Shown here piece after piece: positions 1-9,176 of a stretch of DNA of 64,000 nt. The DNA comes from Agromyces marinus (GTDB taxonomy: Bacteria > Actinomycetota > Actinomycetes > Actinomycetales > Microbacteriaceae). The notes beneath the pieces are model-generated. The model worked only from the letters and a program-made list of their open reading frames with translations. It was not told the origin of the DNA and ran no database searches. Positions within the stretch are counted from its first letter, which is position 1, and each line of letters begins with the position of its first letter. A program made the position numbers and the translations under genes. Location of the stretch: the NCBI RefSeq assembly GCF_021442325.1, contig NZ_CP087879.1, positions 2,356,001 through 2,420,000 of the forward strand. The letters are read 5' to 3'.

Positions 1-1471
1 CGTCGCCGTCGCGGTCGGGACCGTCGTCGTCGCGGCGCTCGCGCTCGTGACCGTGATCGTGCGGCTGAGCCGACGCGACGACGCGGACCACCGGCTCGTC
101 ATCGGGACATCCGCGACGATCGGCGGGGCCCTCGCAGCGCTCGCCGCAGCCGCCGTCGTCCAGGGCGCGGGCCTCGCGCCGGTCGGCGGCCTCGTCGACC
201 TGGCCCTGCAGGCCCTCCTCGTCGCGGCCTTCCTCGCGATCCCGATCGCCGTCGCGTCCGCGGTGCTCCGGCGCGGTCTCTGGGGCCAGGCCGCCTCCAT
301 CGCGCGCATCGTCGCGGCTTCGGCCGTCGCGATCGCGGCGGTCGCCGGGTTCGCGATCGCCGCCGCATCCCTCCACCTCGCCGGCGCCGAGCCGGCGGTC
401 GCGCTCGCGGTGCCGGCCGCGGTGCTCGCCGTCGCGATCCCACCCCTCGATCGCCTCGCGGTCCGAGGAGCCCGGAGAGTGCTCACGGGAAGCGCCACCG
501 ACCGGCGCCGCGCGCTCGGCGACCTCGACGGACGGCTCGCGCTCGCCGCGACCTCGGGGCCGGAACCCGGTCTGATCGAGGATGCACTCGCCCGTGCCCT
601 CGGCGTCCGCGCCGCGCGGATCGAACTCGGCGCCGACGCCGTGAGCGAGGCCGACGACCCCGCTCCGACGCTCCGTCTCCCCGTGGTCCACGCCGGGCGG
701 AGCGAGGGAGCCGTCGTCCTCGACCCCGGTCGGGCGGGTGCCGTGCTCGATCCGGCGCAGCGCGAGGCGCTCGAGCCCGTGCTGGCGCATCTCGCGGCCG
801 TCCTGCACGCCCGTCGGCTGGCTCGGGAGCTCGAGGCATCCCGTCGCGCACTCCTGGCGGCCCGAGAGGACGAACGCCGCAGGGTGCGCGACGACCTGCA
901 CGACGAGCTCGGACCGACCCTCGCTGCCGCGGCGCTGACGCTCGGCGCCGCGGAACGGGAGGCGACGCGCCATCCGCCGGACGCCGTGCGCCTCGTCGCC
1001 GATGCGCGGGCGCAGCTCGCCGCGGCGGTCGACGATGTGCGCAGGATCGTTCGCGGGCTCCGACCGCCCGTGCTCGACGACGTCGGCCTGGCCGAGGCGG
1101 TGCGCGCGTACGCCGCCGCGGTCGACGGCGCGGTCCGCGTCGAGGTCGTCGGCGGCGCTCCGGAGCCGCTGCCCGCCGCGGTGGAGGCGGCCGCGTACGC
1201 GATCGCACTCGAGGCGATCGCCAATGCGATCCGGCACTCCGGCGGCTCGCGATGCCGCGTCTCGTTCGGTCGCGACGGCGACCGCCTCGTGCTGGAGGTC
1301 GTGGACGACGGAACGGGCATCGCCGACGGCGCGCCGGGCATCGGATCGGCCTCGATGGAACGACGCGCTCGGGAGCAGGGCGGTCGGGTCGACATCGTCA
1401 GCGACGCCGCCGGGACGACGGTGCGAGCATCGCTTCCCCTGGCCGAGCCGGCCGCGGCGGAGGCGCCGTGA
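1..1471 (+). CDS. Sensor histidine kinase, NarL/DegS type (5' end outside window)
   Basis: The reading frame is open from base 2, upstream of the first GTG at 47, so the gene begins outside the window and this is its C-terminal part. The visible part starts with several hydrophobic membrane segments (to about residue 145 counted from 47), then a linker, then a HisKA_3 dimerisation/phosphoacceptor helix with the motif DDLHDELGP (His about residue 285) and a C-terminal HATPase domain with an N box (EAIANAIRHSGG) and the D-G-x-G motif DDGTGI. It would autophosphorylate on His and pass phosphate to the regulator encoded immediately downstream, whose GTG start overlaps its stop (GTGA at 1468-1471). 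The signal sensed cannot be deduced. Family assignment is firm; the exact role is unknown. Confidence 0.9.
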   Translation, partial: VAVAVGTVVVAALALVTVIVRLSRRDDADHRLVIGTSATIGGALAALAAAAVVQGAGLAPVGGLVDLALQALLVAAFLAIPIAVASAVLRRGLWGQAASIARIVAASAVAIAAVAGFAIAAASLHLAGAEPAVALAVPAAVLAVAIPPLDRLAVRGARRVLTGSATDRRRALGDLDGRLALAATSGPEPGLIEDALARALGVRAARIELGADAVSEADDPAPTLRLPVVHAGRSEGAVVLDPGRAGAVLDPAQREALEPVLAHLAAVLHARRLARELEASRRALLAAREDERRRVRDDLHDELGPTLAAAALTLGAAEREATRHPPDAVRLVADARAQLAAAVDDVRRIVRGLRPPVLDDVGLAEAVRAYAAAVDGAVRVEVVGGAPEPLPAAVEAAAYAIALEAIANAIRHSGGSRCRVSFGRDGDRLVLEVVDDGTGIADGAPGIGSASMERRAREQGGRVDIVSDAAGTTVRASLPLAEPAAAEAP

Positions 1472-2121
1472 CCCCGCCCGTCCGCGTCGCGATCGCCGAC
1501 GACCATGCGCTGTTCCGGCAGGGTGTGCGGGCGATGTTCGCCACCGTGGACGACGTCGAGCTCGTCGACGAGGCCGAGGACGGCGACGACGCGATCCGCG
1601 TCGCGGTCACGAGCGCGCCGGACGTGCTGCTCCTCGACGTGCGGATGCCGCGGCGCAGCGGCGTCGACGCGATCCGCGCCATCCGCTCCCGTGCTCCCGG
1701 CGTCCGCATCGTGATGCTGACCATGGTCGAGGCCGACGAGGCACTGGCCGTCGCACTGCGCGACGGCGCCGTCGGCTACGTGCTGAAGGGTGCCGATCCC
1801 GACGAGCTCATCCGCGTGGTCCACGCGGCGGCGCGCGGAGAACTGCTCTTCGGCGCGAGCGTCGCCCATCGCGCCGCCGCACTGCTGCACCCGGCCGCCG
1901 GCCCGTGGCATCCGCCGCTGCCCGAACTCCGGGACCGGGAACGCGAGGTGCTCGACCTGCTCGCTGCGGGCCATGAGCCGGCCGAGATCGCCCGCCGCCT
2001 GCACGTGAGCGTCAAGACCGTGCGGAACGTGCTCGCGGGCATCCCCGCACGCCTCGGCGTCGCGACGCGCGGCGAGGCCGTCGACCTCGCGCGACGCGCC
2101 GGACTCGGCAGGGGCGCCTGA
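1468..2121 (+). CDS. NarL/LuxR-family response regulator
   Basis: A 217-residue regulator with an N-terminal receiver domain (acidic pair DD near residue 10, phosphoacceptor Asp57 in LLLDVRMP, conserved Lys in YVLKGA) and a C-terminal LuxR-type helix-turn-helix (about residues 150-212; LRDREREVLDLLAAG followed by IARRLHVSVKTVRN). The GTG at 1468 is chosen because it begins exactly at the receiver domain and overlaps the kinase stop codon by four bases, the usual translational coupling. It forms a two-component pair with the upstream kinase. Target genes are unknown; no operator is evident nearby. Confidence 0.92.
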   Translation: MTPPVRVAIADDHALFRQGVRAMFATVDDVELVDEAEDGDDAIRVAVTSAPDVLLLDVRMPRRSGVDAIRAIRSRAPGVRIVMLTMVEADEALAVALRDGAVGYVLKGADPDELIRVVHAAARGELLFGASVAHRAAALLHPAAGPWHPPLPELRDREREVLDLLAAGHEPAEIARRLHVSVKTVRNVLAGIPARLGVATRGEAVDLARRAGLGRGA

Positions 2122-2150
2122 ACGCGGCGGGCCGTCAGCCCGTCGGCCCG

Positions 2151-3383
2151 TCAGCCCTGCTCGCCGGCGGGGACGACGAGCGCGGTCGCGATCGCGGTGA
2201 CGCCCTCGCCGCGACCGGTGAAGCCGAGTCCGTCGGTCGTGGTCGCCGCGACGCTCACCGGCGCGCCGACGATTCCGGCCAGCACGGCCTCCGCCTCGGC
2301 GCGGCGGGGCGCCAGCTTGGGCCGGTTGCCGACGACCTGGACCGACACGTTGCCGACGCGCCATCCGGCAGCCTCGAGTCGCCGCACGGTCTCGGCGAGG
2401 AAGACCTCGCCGTGCGCGCCCGAGAACCGCGGATCGGCGGTGCCGAACATGCCGCCGATGTCGCCGAGACCGGCCGCGGCCAGCAGCGCGTCGCAGATCG
2501 CGTGCGCGACCGCGTCGCCGTCGCTGTGCCCCGAGAGCGCGCGCTCCCCCGGCCAGTGCAGGCCGGCGAGCCACAGCGGGGCGTCGCCGTCGTCGGCGAA
2601 CGCGTGGACGTCGATGCCGGTGCCGACCCTCGGGACGGCGGCGTGCGCGGGATGCGCTCGGTGCGCCGCGGGATCCGGAGCGGCGGACGCGACGCGCTCG
2701 GCGAGCAGGTGCTCGGCGCGGTGCAGGTCGGACGGCACCGTGATCTTGAACGCCCGTGCATCGCCGGGCACGACGTCGACCGCGACGCCCGCCGACGCGA
2801 CGAGGGCGGCGTCGTCGGTGAAGTCCGCTCCGGCGCCCTGGTAGGCCGACTCGAGCACCTCGCGCGGGAAGCCCTGCGGCGTCTGCATCGCGGCGAGCTC
2901 CGAACGGTCGACCGTCTCGAGGACGTGTCCCTCGCCGTCGACGCGCTTGACGGTGTCGACGACCGGCAGACCCGGCACGATCCCGCGGCCGCGCGCCGCG
3001 ACCGCCGCGGCGACCTCGTCGAACACCGCGGCGGGAGCGAGCGGACGGGCCGCGTCGTGCACGAGCACGACCTCGATCGCGCGCGGCAGTTCGGCGAGCC
3101 CGCGGGACACGGACTCCTGCCGGGTCGAGCCGCCGGCGACGACCACCAGGTCGACGGACGCCGCGGCCGCGCGCGCCGCGCTTCGGGCCCGCACGTCCTC
3201 GAGACGGTCGGTCGGGGCGACCACCACCACGAACGGCGCTTCGCGCATGCCGAGTACGGCATCCAGGGCGACCCCGAGAACGGTGTCGTCGCCGAGCGGG
3301 ACGAGCGCCTTCGGTTCGGGGTGGCCCAGACGGGTGCCGGATCCGGCTGCCACGACGATGACGGCGACGGTGGTGTCGTTCAC
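2151..3383 (-). CDS. ispDF: Bifunctional IspD/IspF isoprenoid biosynthesis enzyme
   Basis: A 410-residue fusion. The N-terminal half is 2-C-methyl-D-erythritol 4-phosphate cytidylyltransferase (nucleotide-binding loop [11 protein letters not shown], then VHDAARPL). The C-terminal half is 2-C-methyl-D-erythritol 2,4-cyclodiphosphate synthase (GIDVHAF and [12 protein letters not shown] metal-binding motifs, and [13 protein letters not shown] near the end). Together they catalyse two non-consecutive steps of the non-mevalonate isoprenoid pathway. IspDF fusions are known in several proteobacteria and in Microbacteriaceae. The GTG at 3383 starts right at the IspD fold; a TACGGT box six bases upstream suggests a leaderless message. 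It lies downstream of carD in the same direction, as ispD and ispF do in other actinobacteria. Confidence 0.95.
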   Translation of the reverse strand: MNDTTVAVIVVAAGSGTRLGHPEPKALVPLGDDTVLGVALDAVLGMREAPFVVVVAPTDRLEDVRARSAARAAAASVDLVVVAGGSTRQESVSRGLAELPRAIEVVLVHDAARPLAPAAVFDEVAAAVAARGRGIVPGLPVVDTVKRVDGEGHVLETVDRSELAAMQTPQGFPREVLESAYQGAGADFTDDAALVASAGVAVDVVPGDARAFKITVPSDLHRAEHLLAERVASAAPDPAAHRAHPAHAAVPRVGTGIDVHAFADDGDAPLWLAGLHWPGERALSGHSDGDAVAHAICDALLAAAGLGDIGGMFGTADPRFSGAHGEVFLAETVRRLEAAGWRVGNVSVQVVGNRPKLAPRRAEAEAVLAGIVGAPVSVAATTTDGLGFTGRGEGVTAIATALVVPAGEQG

Positions 3384-3395
3384 GTGTCCACCGTA
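3384..3395 (-). promoter_or_regulatory. -10 box for leaderless ispDF
   Basis: On the minus strand TACGGT ends six bases before the GTG start at 3383, the spacing expected if transcription begins at the start codon. It matches the actinobacterial TANNNT -10 consensus; no -35 is evident. Confidence 0.55.
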
Positions 3396-3475
3396 CGCCG
3401 CAGCGGCGGTCGGCGGAGCAGCGGAGGACCGGCGGAGCATCTCCGGGTCGCACGACCGGCCCGCCTGCCGACGAC

Positions 3476-3510
3476 GAACGCCGCCGTGCGCATCAGCGCC
3501 GGCGGCGTTC
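3476..3510 (-). terminator. Terminator hairpin after carD
   Basis: An 11-bp perfect stem (GAACGCCGCCG at 3476-3486 with CGGCGGCGTTC at 3500-3510) whose 13-base loop can pair further through GCGC/GCGC. It lies 16 bases beyond the carD stop codon in the direction of carD transcription and before ispDF. Confidence 0.7.
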
Positions 3511-3525
3511 GATCGAGGGTGCTCG

Positions 3526-4008
3526 CTAGGAGGCGAGCACCTCGTCGAGGACGGTCGAAGCCTGCTCCTCGTCGGTCTTCTCGGCGAGCGCGAGCTCGGA
3601 GATCAGGATCTGGCGGGCCTTCGCGAGCATGCGCTTCTCACCGGCCGACAGGCCGCGGTCCTGGTCGCGGCGCCACAGGTCGCGCACGACCTCGGACACC
3701 TTGATGACATCACCCGAAGCGAGCTTCTCGAGGTTCGCCTTGTAGCGGCGCGACCAGTTGGTCGGCTCTTCGGTGAAGGGAGCGCGGAGCACCTCGAAGA
3801 CCTTGTCGAGGCCTTCCTTCCCGATCACGTCGCGAACGCCGACGAGGTCGACGTTCTCGGCGGGAACCTCGATCACGAGGTCGCCCTGCGTGACGTTCAG
3901 CTTGAGGTAGAGCTTCTCTTCGCCCTTGATGATGCGTTTCTTGACTTCGACGATCGTTGCGGCGCCGTGGTGCGGGTAAACGACGGTCTCGCCAACCTCA
4001 AAAAGCAT
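3526..4008 (-). CDS. carD: CarD family RNA polymerase-binding transcription regulator
   Basis: A 160-residue protein, the usual CarD length, beginning [15 protein letters not shown]. The N-terminal Tudor-like domain (about residues 1-60) binds the RNA polymerase beta subunit; the helical C-terminal domain contacts promoter DNA and stabilises open complexes, including rRNA promoters. An ATG seven codons further upstream is open, but the start at 4008 is preferred because AAAGGACG lies eight bases before it and the family starts here. The order carD then ispD/ispF is a conserved actinobacterial arrangement. Confidence 0.95.
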   Translation of the reverse strand: MLFEVGETVVYPHHGAATIVEVKKRIIKGEEKLYLKLNVTQGDLVIEVPAENVDLVGVRDVIGKEGLDKVFEVLRAPFTEEPTNWSRRYKANLEKLASGDVIKVSEVVRDLWRRDQDRGLSAGEKRMLAKARQILISELALAEKTDEEQASTVLDEVLAS

Positions 4009-4100
4009 GAATAGACGTCCTTTCGGCAACTTTCAGGATATCACACCGAGGTAGTGCTAAGGTTCCGCCCCCTCCCCCCGGAAGCGCCGCCGCCGTAGGC

Positions 4101-4106
4101 TACACT
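4101..4106 (+). promoter_or_regulatory. -10 box for the lipoprotein gene
   Basis: TACACT at 4101-4106 fits the TANNNT consensus. It would give a leader of roughly 55 bases before the GTG at 4170, consistent with the GGAGG ribosome-binding site there. Confidence 0.45.
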
Positions 4107-4169
4107 CGACACGATCCCAACCGCGCGCGGGTCCATACCGCCGCGCGCACGCTCGTCCTTGGAGGTTCT

Positions 4170-4631
4170 GTGAAGGCGCGTCTCGCGGCATCCGTCGCCC
4201 TGGCTCTCGGCATCGCCCTCGGCGGCAGCGGCTGCGCCATGATCACCTACCAGGCCACCACCGAGGCCTACGACCCGAGCGACGGCGTCTCGGCCGACGT
4301 CGGTGCGCTCGACGTCCGCAACATCCTCGTGATCAGCGAGGACGGCGAAGAGGGCAACCTCATCCTCGCCGTCGTCAACACGGGCGACGACGACGCGACC
4401 CTCGAGATCGAGTTCGTCGACTCGGGCGACTCCTACGAGATCGACGTCGAGGCCGGGCAGACCATCTCGCTCGGCACCGAGGACGAAGAGCCGCTCCTCA
4501 TCGAGGGCCTCGACGCCGAGGTCGGCGGCAACGTCGACGTGTACCTGCAGTCCGGCAGCGCCGAGGGCGTCCAGGTCAGCGTCCCCGTCCTCGACGGGGG
4601 CCTCCCCGAGTACGCGGACCTCGTCCCGTAG
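4170..4631 (+). CDS. Putative secreted lipoprotein, function unknown
   Basis: 153 residues with a typical export signal: basic start (MKAR), hydrophobic stretch, and a Cys at about residue 22 (GGSGC) that could be lipidated, although the lipobox is not canonical. The mature part is strongly acidic and rich in Asp/Glu, with repeated short beta-like hydrophobic segments and no motif I recognise. The GTG start is supported by GGAGG at 4161-4165. It is divergent from carD and convergent with regX3; a strong terminator follows. Its place beside the phosphate two-component system may be incidental. Confidence 0.75.
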   Translation: MKARLAASVALALGIALGGSGCAMITYQATTEAYDPSDGVSADVGALDVRNILVISEDGEEGNLILAVVNTGDDDATLEIEFVDSGDSYEIDVEAGQTISLGTEDEEPLLIEGLDAEVGGNVDVYLQSGSAEGVQVSVPVLDGGLPEYADLVP

Positions 4632-4650
4632 ACGCGAGCTCCGAACCACC

Positions 4651-4691
4651 GAGGGCGGATGCCGCCGGCTCGGGCCGCGGCATCCGCCCTC
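4651..4691. terminator. Bidirectional terminator between lipoprotein gene and regX3
   Basis: A perfect 14-bp inverted repeat (GAGGGCGGATGCCG at 4651-4664, CGGCATCCGCCCTC at 4678-4691) between two convergent genes. The stem carries the CGGATGCC word that recurs across the window. Confidence 0.85.
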
Positions 4692-4704
4692 GTCGTCCCG
4701 GCCG

Positions 4705-5385
4705 CTACCCCTCGAAGCGGTAGCCGAGCCCGCGCACGGTCACGAGCTGCACCGGCTCCGACGGGGTGAGCTCGATCTTGGAGCGGATCCGCTTGATGTG
4801 CACGTCGAGCGTCTTGGTGTCGCCGAAGTAGTCGCTGCCCCACACCCGGTCGATGAGCTGCCCGCGGGTCAGCACCCGACCGGCGTTGCGCATGAGCAGT
4901 TCCAGGAGTTCGAATTCCTTGAGCGGCATGGCGACGGGGTCGCCGTCGACCTCGACCGTGTGGCGGTCGACGTCCATCCGCACCCGGCCGGCCTGGATGA
5001 CCGATTCGTCGAGGTCGTCCGGTTCGCTGCGACGGCGGAGCACGGCGCGGATGCGAGCGAGCAGTTCTCGTGTCGAGTACGGCTTGGTGACGTAGTCGTC
5101 GGCCCCCAGCTCGAGCCCGACGACGATGTCGACCTCGGAGTCCTTCGCGGTGAGCATGATGATCGGCACGCCGGATCGCTGGCGCAGTTCGCGGCACACC
5201 TCGGTTCCGGGCAGGCCCGGCAGCATCAGGTCGAGCAGCACGAGGTCGGCGCCCTCCCGATCGAACGCGGCCACGGCCGCGAGCCCGTCGTCCGCCACCT
5301 CCACCTCGTAGCCCTCGCGCTCGAGCAGGAAGCTCAGCGGGTCGCTCAGGGCGATCTCGTCCTCGACGAGCAGGATGCGGGTCAC
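4705..5385 (-). CDS. regX3: RegX3/PhoP-like OmpR-family response regulator
   Basis: 226 residues: a receiver domain (phosphoacceptor Asp52 in VLLDLMLP, Lys in YVTKPYS) followed by an OmpR-type winged helix (about residues 128-226; FELLELLMRNAGRVLTR and the recognition helix KTLDVHIKRIRSKI). In actinobacteria this protein, phosphorylated by the adjacent SenX3 kinase, activates phosphate-starvation genes from PHO boxes. The GTG at 5385 is chosen because the receiver begins there, GAGGAGA precedes it, and it overlaps the kinase stop (GTGA). Candidate binding sites are described at 6702-6734, 15395-15416 and 38491-38512. Confidence 0.92.
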   Translation of the reverse strand: MTRILLVEDEIALSDPLSFLLEREGYEVEVADDGLAAVAAFDREGADLVLLDLMLPGLPGTEVCRELRQRSGVPIIMLTAKDSEVDIVVGLELGADDYVTKPYSTRELLARIRAVLRRRSEPDDLDESVIQAGRVRMDVDRHTVEVDGDPVAMPLKEFELLELLMRNAGRVLTRGQLIDRVWGSDYFGDTKTLDVHIKRIRSKIELTPSEPVQLVTVRGLGYRFEG

Positions 5386-6629
5386 TCTCGGTCTCCTCGG
5401 GAAGGGGCGGCCGGAAGGGCCGCTGCGATGCGGGATGTGGGCGTCGCGCCAGCGGGCTTCGCCGCCTCGGGCTCGGGGTCGGCATCGGCGGGCTCGCCGA
5501 GGATCGGGCGCTCGGCGAGCGGCAGGCGCACGGTGAAGGTCGAACCGCGCCCGGGCGTGGACCACACCCGCACGTCGCCGCCGTGGTTCTGCACGGTGTG
5601 CTTGACGATGCTCAGCCCCAGGCCCGAGCCGCCCGTGTTCCGCGCCCGCGCCTGGTCGACCCGGTAGAACCGCTCGAAGACGCGGTCGAGGTCTTCGGAG
5701 GCGATGCCGACGCCCTGGTCGGCGATCGCGATCTCGACCGCCTCGTCGTCCGCGGTCACGCCGATGCCGACGCGCCCGCCCTCGCTCGAGTACGCGATCG
5801 CATTGGCGATGAGGTTGTGCAGGGCGACGACCAGCAGCGCCTCGTCGCCGTACACCTCGGCACGCGACTTCGCACGGACGGCGACATCGACGCCCTTCGC
5901 GGCCGCGACCACCCGGTTCTGGTCGACCGCCGCGGCGACGACGCGGTCGACGGCGACGAGCTCGTCGCGCTGGAGCGCATCGCGGGCCTGGAGCCGGGAG
6001 AGCTCGATGACCTCGCCCGTGATGCGCGCGAGGCGCGCGGACTCGATGCCGAGCCGGTCGGCGAACCGGCGAACCTGCTCGGGCTCGTCGGCGGCCTGGT
6101 CGAGCGCCTCGGCGAGCAGGCTGACCGACGCGATCGGCGTCTTCAGTTCGTGGCTGATGTTGGCGATGAAGTCGCGCCGCACCTCGTCGAGGCGGTCGGC
6201 CTCGGTGCGGTCGTCGGCGAGCAGCAGCACGAAGCGCGTGCCGAGTCGCGCCACCCGGACGGTCAGCCGCATGGTCGCCTCGCCGAACGGGCCGCGCGCG
6301 AGCTCGACCTCGGCCTCGACGGGCTCGCCCGTGCCCCGGACGTCTCGGACGAGATCGAGCAGCTCCCGGTGGATGAGCATCTGGTTGCGCACGAGTCCGA
6401 GCGCGACCGCGCCCGGCGAGGCGCGCAGGACGTTGTTCGACGGGTCGAGCACGACCCCGGCCGACTCGAGCACGTCGAGCACCTGGTCGACGCCGTCCGG
6501 GATCGTCGGCGCGACCACGCGTGCAGCGCTCTGGCCGCGGCGTTCGGCCATGTGCAGCATGACGGTGAACCCGGCTCCGAGGAGGATGCCGAAGGTCAGC
6601 GCGACCAGCACCGACCAGGTGGACTCCAT
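5382..6629 (-). CDS. senX3: SenX3/PhoR-like phosphate sensor histidine kinase
   Basis: 415 residues. A single N-terminal membrane segment (residues 5-27), a PAS-like region (about 40-140), a HisKA dimerisation domain with phosphoacceptor His160 (DFIANISHELKTP), and a HATPase domain (NLIANAIAYSS; GSGLGLSIVKH). The family controls RegX3 in response to phosphate, with PhoU and the Pst transporter as upstream inputs; both are encoded in this window. The ATG at 6629 begins the membrane helix. TATGGT ends six bases before it, so the message may be leaderless, although GGTGGAG could also act as a ribosome-binding site. Transcribed divergently from phoU. Confidence 0.92.
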   Translation of the reverse strand: MESTWSVLVALTFGILLGAGFTVMLHMAERRGQSAARVVAPTIPDGVDQVLDVLESAGVVLDPSNNVLRASPGAVALGLVRNQMLIHRELLDLVRDVRGTGEPVEAEVELARGPFGEATMRLTVRVARLGTRFVLLLADDRTEADRLDEVRRDFIANISHELKTPIASVSLLAEALDQAADEPEQVRRFADRLGIESARLARITGEVIELSRLQARDALQRDELVAVDRVVAAAVDQNRVVAAAKGVDVAVRAKSRAEVYGDEALLVVALHNLIANAIAYSSEGGRVGIGVTADDEAVEIAIADQGVGIASEDLDRVFERFYRVDQARARNTGGSGLGLSIVKHTVQNHGGDVRVWSTPGRGSTFTVRLPLAERPILGEPADADPEPEAAKPAGATPTSRIAAALPAAPSRGDRE

Positions 6630-6641
6630 GGCTCCACCATA
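6630..6641 (-). promoter_or_regulatory. -10 box for senX3
   Basis: Minus-strand TATGGT with a six-base gap to the ATG at 6629, consistent with leaderless transcription of senX3-regX3. Confidence 0.5.
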
Positions 6642-6701
6642 GCCACGGCGGTCACCCCCGGAGCGACGGAGCGGGCGTCGGATCGGGGTAGGTTGGAGAG
6701 T

Positions 6702-6734
6702 GTTCAGCAGCACGGCACCTGCCGTTCACCTTCG
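6702..6734 (+). promoter_or_regulatory. Candidate PHO box between senX3 and phoU
   Basis: GTTCAGCAGCA (6702-6712) and GTTCACCTTCG (6724-6734) are exactly 22 bases apart, so they fit three consecutive 11-base units, the middle one degenerate. The units resemble the GTTCACC-type direct repeats bound by PhoP/RegX3 in actinobacteria. The site would serve phoU and perhaps autoregulation of senX3-regX3. Binding is an inference. Confidence 0.55.
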
Positions 6735-6818
6735 ACGGCCATGATGTCGCAGGCCGGTATCGCACCGGTCGTCCCGCGTGCCCGCGCGGGTGCCCGAGAC
6801 CACCGGAGGGTCATTCGC

Positions 6819-7472
6819 ATGCGTGAGGTGTTCCAACAGGAACTGCGCGAGGTCCAGGACGGCCTCGTCGAGATCGCGACGCTCGTCGCCGGAGCCATCG
6901 AGAAGGCGACGCGCGCGTTCAACGAGTCGAACGTCAGCCTGGCCGAGGAGGTCATCGCCGACGACCACCTGATCGACACCAGGGCGCAGGCGCTCGACGA
7001 ACTCGCGATCACGATCCTCGCGCGCCAGCAGCCGGTCGCCCGCGACCTGCGCATCGTCGTCAGCGCGCTGCGGATCTCGGCATCGCTCGAACGCATGGGC
7101 GACATGGCCACGCACATCTCGCAGCTCGCGCGGTACCGCTTCCCCGACAAGGTCGTCCCCAAGACCCTGCGCCCCACGTTCGGCGAGATGGGCGCACTCG
7201 ACGTCGAGATCGCGAAGCAGCTCGTCGAGCTCCTCCGCACGGAGGACGTCGCGCTCGCCGACCAGATCCGCAACGAAGACGACAAGGTCGACGCCCTGCA
7301 CCTCTCGGTGTTCGACAAGGTGCTCGGCGAGACGTGGAAGGGCGAGGCCGTCGACACGGTCGACGCCACCCTCGCGAGCCGGTACCACGAGCGGTTCGCC
7401 GACCACGCCGTGTCGATCGCGAAGAAGGTCCAGTACCTCGCGACCGGCGACTGGGTCCCCGAGCCCGCCTGA
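6819..7472 (+). CDS. phoU: Phosphate signalling regulator PhoU
   Basis: 217 residues forming two tandem PhoU three-helix domains, each with the acidic metal-binding E/D-x-x-x-D pattern (for example LERMGDMATHI and YHERFADHAVSI). PhoU links the Pst transporter to the SenX3 kinase and keeps the phosphate regulon off when phosphate is plentiful. The ATG at 6819 matches the family start (MREVFQQEL) and follows CGGAGGG with a suitable gap; a much longer open frame upstream is antisense to senX3. A strong terminator separates it from convergent gpmA. Confidence 0.93.
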   Translation: MREVFQQELREVQDGLVEIATLVAGAIEKATRAFNESNVSLAEEVIADDHLIDTRAQALDELAITILARQQPVARDLRIVVSALRISASLERMGDMATHISQLARYRFPDKVVPKTLRPTFGEMGALDVEIAKQLVELLRTEDVALADQIRNEDDKVDALHLSVFDKVLGETWKGEAVDTVDATLASRYHERFADHAVSIAKKVQYLATGDWVPEPA

Positions 7473-7488
7473 TCGCGAGGCGCACAGG

Positions 7489-7525
7489 CGAGGGCCGGGC
7501 GGATGCTGCATCCGCCCGGCCCTCG
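7489..7525. terminator. Bidirectional terminator between phoU and gpmA
   Basis: An 18-bp perfect inverted repeat (arms 7489-7506 and 7508-7525) around a single central T, positioned between two convergent genes. The apex of the stem contains GGATGC/GCATCC. Confidence 0.9.
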
Positions 7526-7541
7526 CGTCGTGAGGCCTCGG

Positions 7542-8288
7542 CTACTTCCTGCCCTGCGCCGCCACCGCCGCCGCACCGGCAGCCGCCGCCTCGGGGTCGA
7601 GGTAGCGCCCCGGGGCGATCGGCATGAAGTCCTCGCCGAGCTCGTAGACGAGCGGGATGCCAGTGGGGATGTTCAGCTCGGCGATGTCGTCGTCGCCGAT
7701 GCCGTCGAGGTGCTTGACGAGCGCGCGAAGCGAGTTGCCGTGGGCGGCGACCACGACCGTGCGCCCCGAGCGCAGGTCGGGGACGATCGCCGACTCCCAG
7801 TACGGCAGCATGCGCGCGATGACGTCCTTCAGGCACTCGGTGCGCGGCAGCTCGCCGTCGGCGAGGCCCGCGTAGCGCGGGTCGCCGACCTGCGACCACT
7901 CGGCGTCGTCGGCGAGCACGGGCGGCGGGGTGTCGAACGAACGGCGCCACAGCATGAACTGCTCGGGCCCGTACTTCTCGAGCGTCTCGGCCTTGTCGAG
8001 ACCCTGGAGCGCACCGTAGTGGCGCTCGTTGAGGCGCCACGAGCGACGCACGTCGATCCACGCGCGGTCGGCATGCTCGAGCGCGATGTTGGCGGTCTGG
8101 ATGGCGCGGGTGAGCACCGACGTGTGCAGCACGTCGGGGAGGACCCCGTGCTCGACGAGCAGCTCGCCGGCGCGCTTCGCCTCGGCGCGGCCCTGCTCGC
8201 TCAATCGCACGTCCACCCAGCCGGTGAACAGGTTCTTCTGGTTCCAGTCGCTCTGGCCGTGGCGCAGCAGCACGAGGGTGTAGACCAT
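7542..8288 (-). CDS. gpmA: 2,3-bisphosphoglycerate-dependent phosphoglycerate mutase
   Basis: 248 residues, the family length. It interconverts 3- and 2-phosphoglycerate in glycolysis through a phosphohistidine. The RHG signature ([12 protein letters not shown]; catalytic His10), the [14 protein letters not shown] motif and the second catalytic His in [12 protein letters not shown] are all present. The ATG at 8288 begins the conserved fold; TAGGCT lies seven bases upstream, so it is probably leaderless. In mycobacteria and streptomycetes gpm also sits beside the senX3-regX3 (phoR-phoP) genes. Confidence 0.95.
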   Translation of the reverse strand: MVYTLVLLRHGQSDWNQKNLFTGWVDVRLSEQGRAEAKRAGELLVEHGVLPDVLHTSVLTRAIQTANIALEHADRAWIDVRRSWRLNERHYGALQGLDKAETLEKYGPEQFMLWRRSFDTPPPVLADDAEWSQVGDPRYAGLADGELPRTECLKDVIARMLPYWESAIVPDLRSGRTVVVAAHGNSLRALVKHLDGIGDDDIAELNIPTGIPLVYELGEDFMPIAPGRYLDPEAAAAGAAAVAAQGRK

Positions 8289-8301
8289 GCCGCCAAGCCT
8301 A
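8289..8301 (-). promoter_or_regulatory. -10 box for leaderless gpmA
   Basis: Minus-strand TAGGCT ends seven bases before the ATG at 8288; no Shine-Dalgarno sequence is present in the gap. Confidence 0.6.
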
Positions 8302-8334
8302 ACGGCGCGACGATCGCCTGCGAGACTTGGTGAC

Positions 8335-9153
8335 ATGCCGGTGGGATCGATCACGCGGGGCACGACGAACACGAACCGGCTGCGCCGCGTGGACCGCTGG
8401 ATCGCCGCGCAGCCGGAGTTCCTGCGCGCCCCCGACCCGCTCGTCGTCGACCTCGGCTACGGGGCGAGCGGCGTCACCGCGTTCGAACTCGCGACCCGCC
8501 TGCGCCGCGCCCGCGCGGACACGCGCATCCTCGGCATCGAGATCGAGCCCGGCCGGGTGCGCACCGCCACGCAGCAGCTGGACGAGGTCCGTGCCGGGCG
8601 CACCGGCTTCGCGCCCGACCTCCCGGTGGGCTTCGCGCTCGGCGGCTTCGAGGTCGCGGTACCCGGCGGCGCCTCGCCCGCCGTGATCCGCGCCTTCAAC
8701 GTGCTGCGCCAGTACGACGAGGCGGACGTCGCCGCGGCGTGGGCGCGCATGACCGCCCGGCTCGCGCCGGGCGGCCTGCTCGTCGAGGGGACCTGCGACG
8801 AGGTCGGCCGGGTCGCGAGCTGGGTCGGCGTGACGGATGCCGGGCCGGCCACGTTCACGGTGAGCCTGCGCCTGGCCGGGCTCGACGCGCCATCCGTCCT
8901 GGCCGAGCGCCTGCCGAAGGCGCTCATCCACCGCAACGTCCCGGGGGAACGCATCCACGACCTGCTCGGCGCACTCGACCGCGCCTGGCGCGTGCACGCG
9001 CCGCTGTCGGTGTACGGGCCCTCCCAGCGGTGGATCGCGCTCGCGCGCGACCTGCGCGACGACGGCTGGCCGGTCCGCGGCGACGTGCGCCGGTGGCGGC
9101 TCGGCGAACTCACCGTCGACTGGGCGTCGGTCGCGCCGCGCCGGACGCCCTGA
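8335..9153 (+). CDS. Class I SAM-dependent methyltransferase, substrate unknown
   Basis: 272 residues with a Rossmann-type motif I ([10 protein letters not shown], about residue 40), an acidic residue closing strand 2 (GIEIEP) and a post-motif region ([15 protein letters not shown]) typical of class I methyltransferases. The substrate cannot be told. The ATG at 8335 is chosen for its position before the conserved region; there is no clear ribosome-binding site, and GAGACT seven bases upstream could be a weak -10 for a leaderless message. Divergent from gpmA with a 46-base gap; convergent with the ygfZ operon. Confidence 0.75.
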   Translation: MPVGSITRGTTNTNRLRRVDRWIAAQPEFLRAPDPLVVDLGYGASGVTAFELATRLRRARADTRILGIEIEPGRVRTATQQLDEVRAGRTGFAPDLPVGFALGGFEVAVPGGASPAVIRAFNVLRQYDEADVAAAWARMTARLAPGGLLVEGTCDEVGRVASWVGVTDAGPATFTVSLRLAGLDAPSVLAERLPKALIHRNVPGERIHDLLGALDRAWRVHAPLSVYGPSQRWIALARDLRDDGWPVRGDVRRWRLGELTVDWASVAPRRTP

Positions 9154-9176
9154 CGAGGACGGGCCCGGACTCGAGG

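Noticed and set aside
4036..4064. TTAGCACT upstream of carD, resembling half of a CIRCE heat-shock operator
   Set aside because: The inverted partner GAGTGCTAA is missing, so the site is not a CIRCE element.
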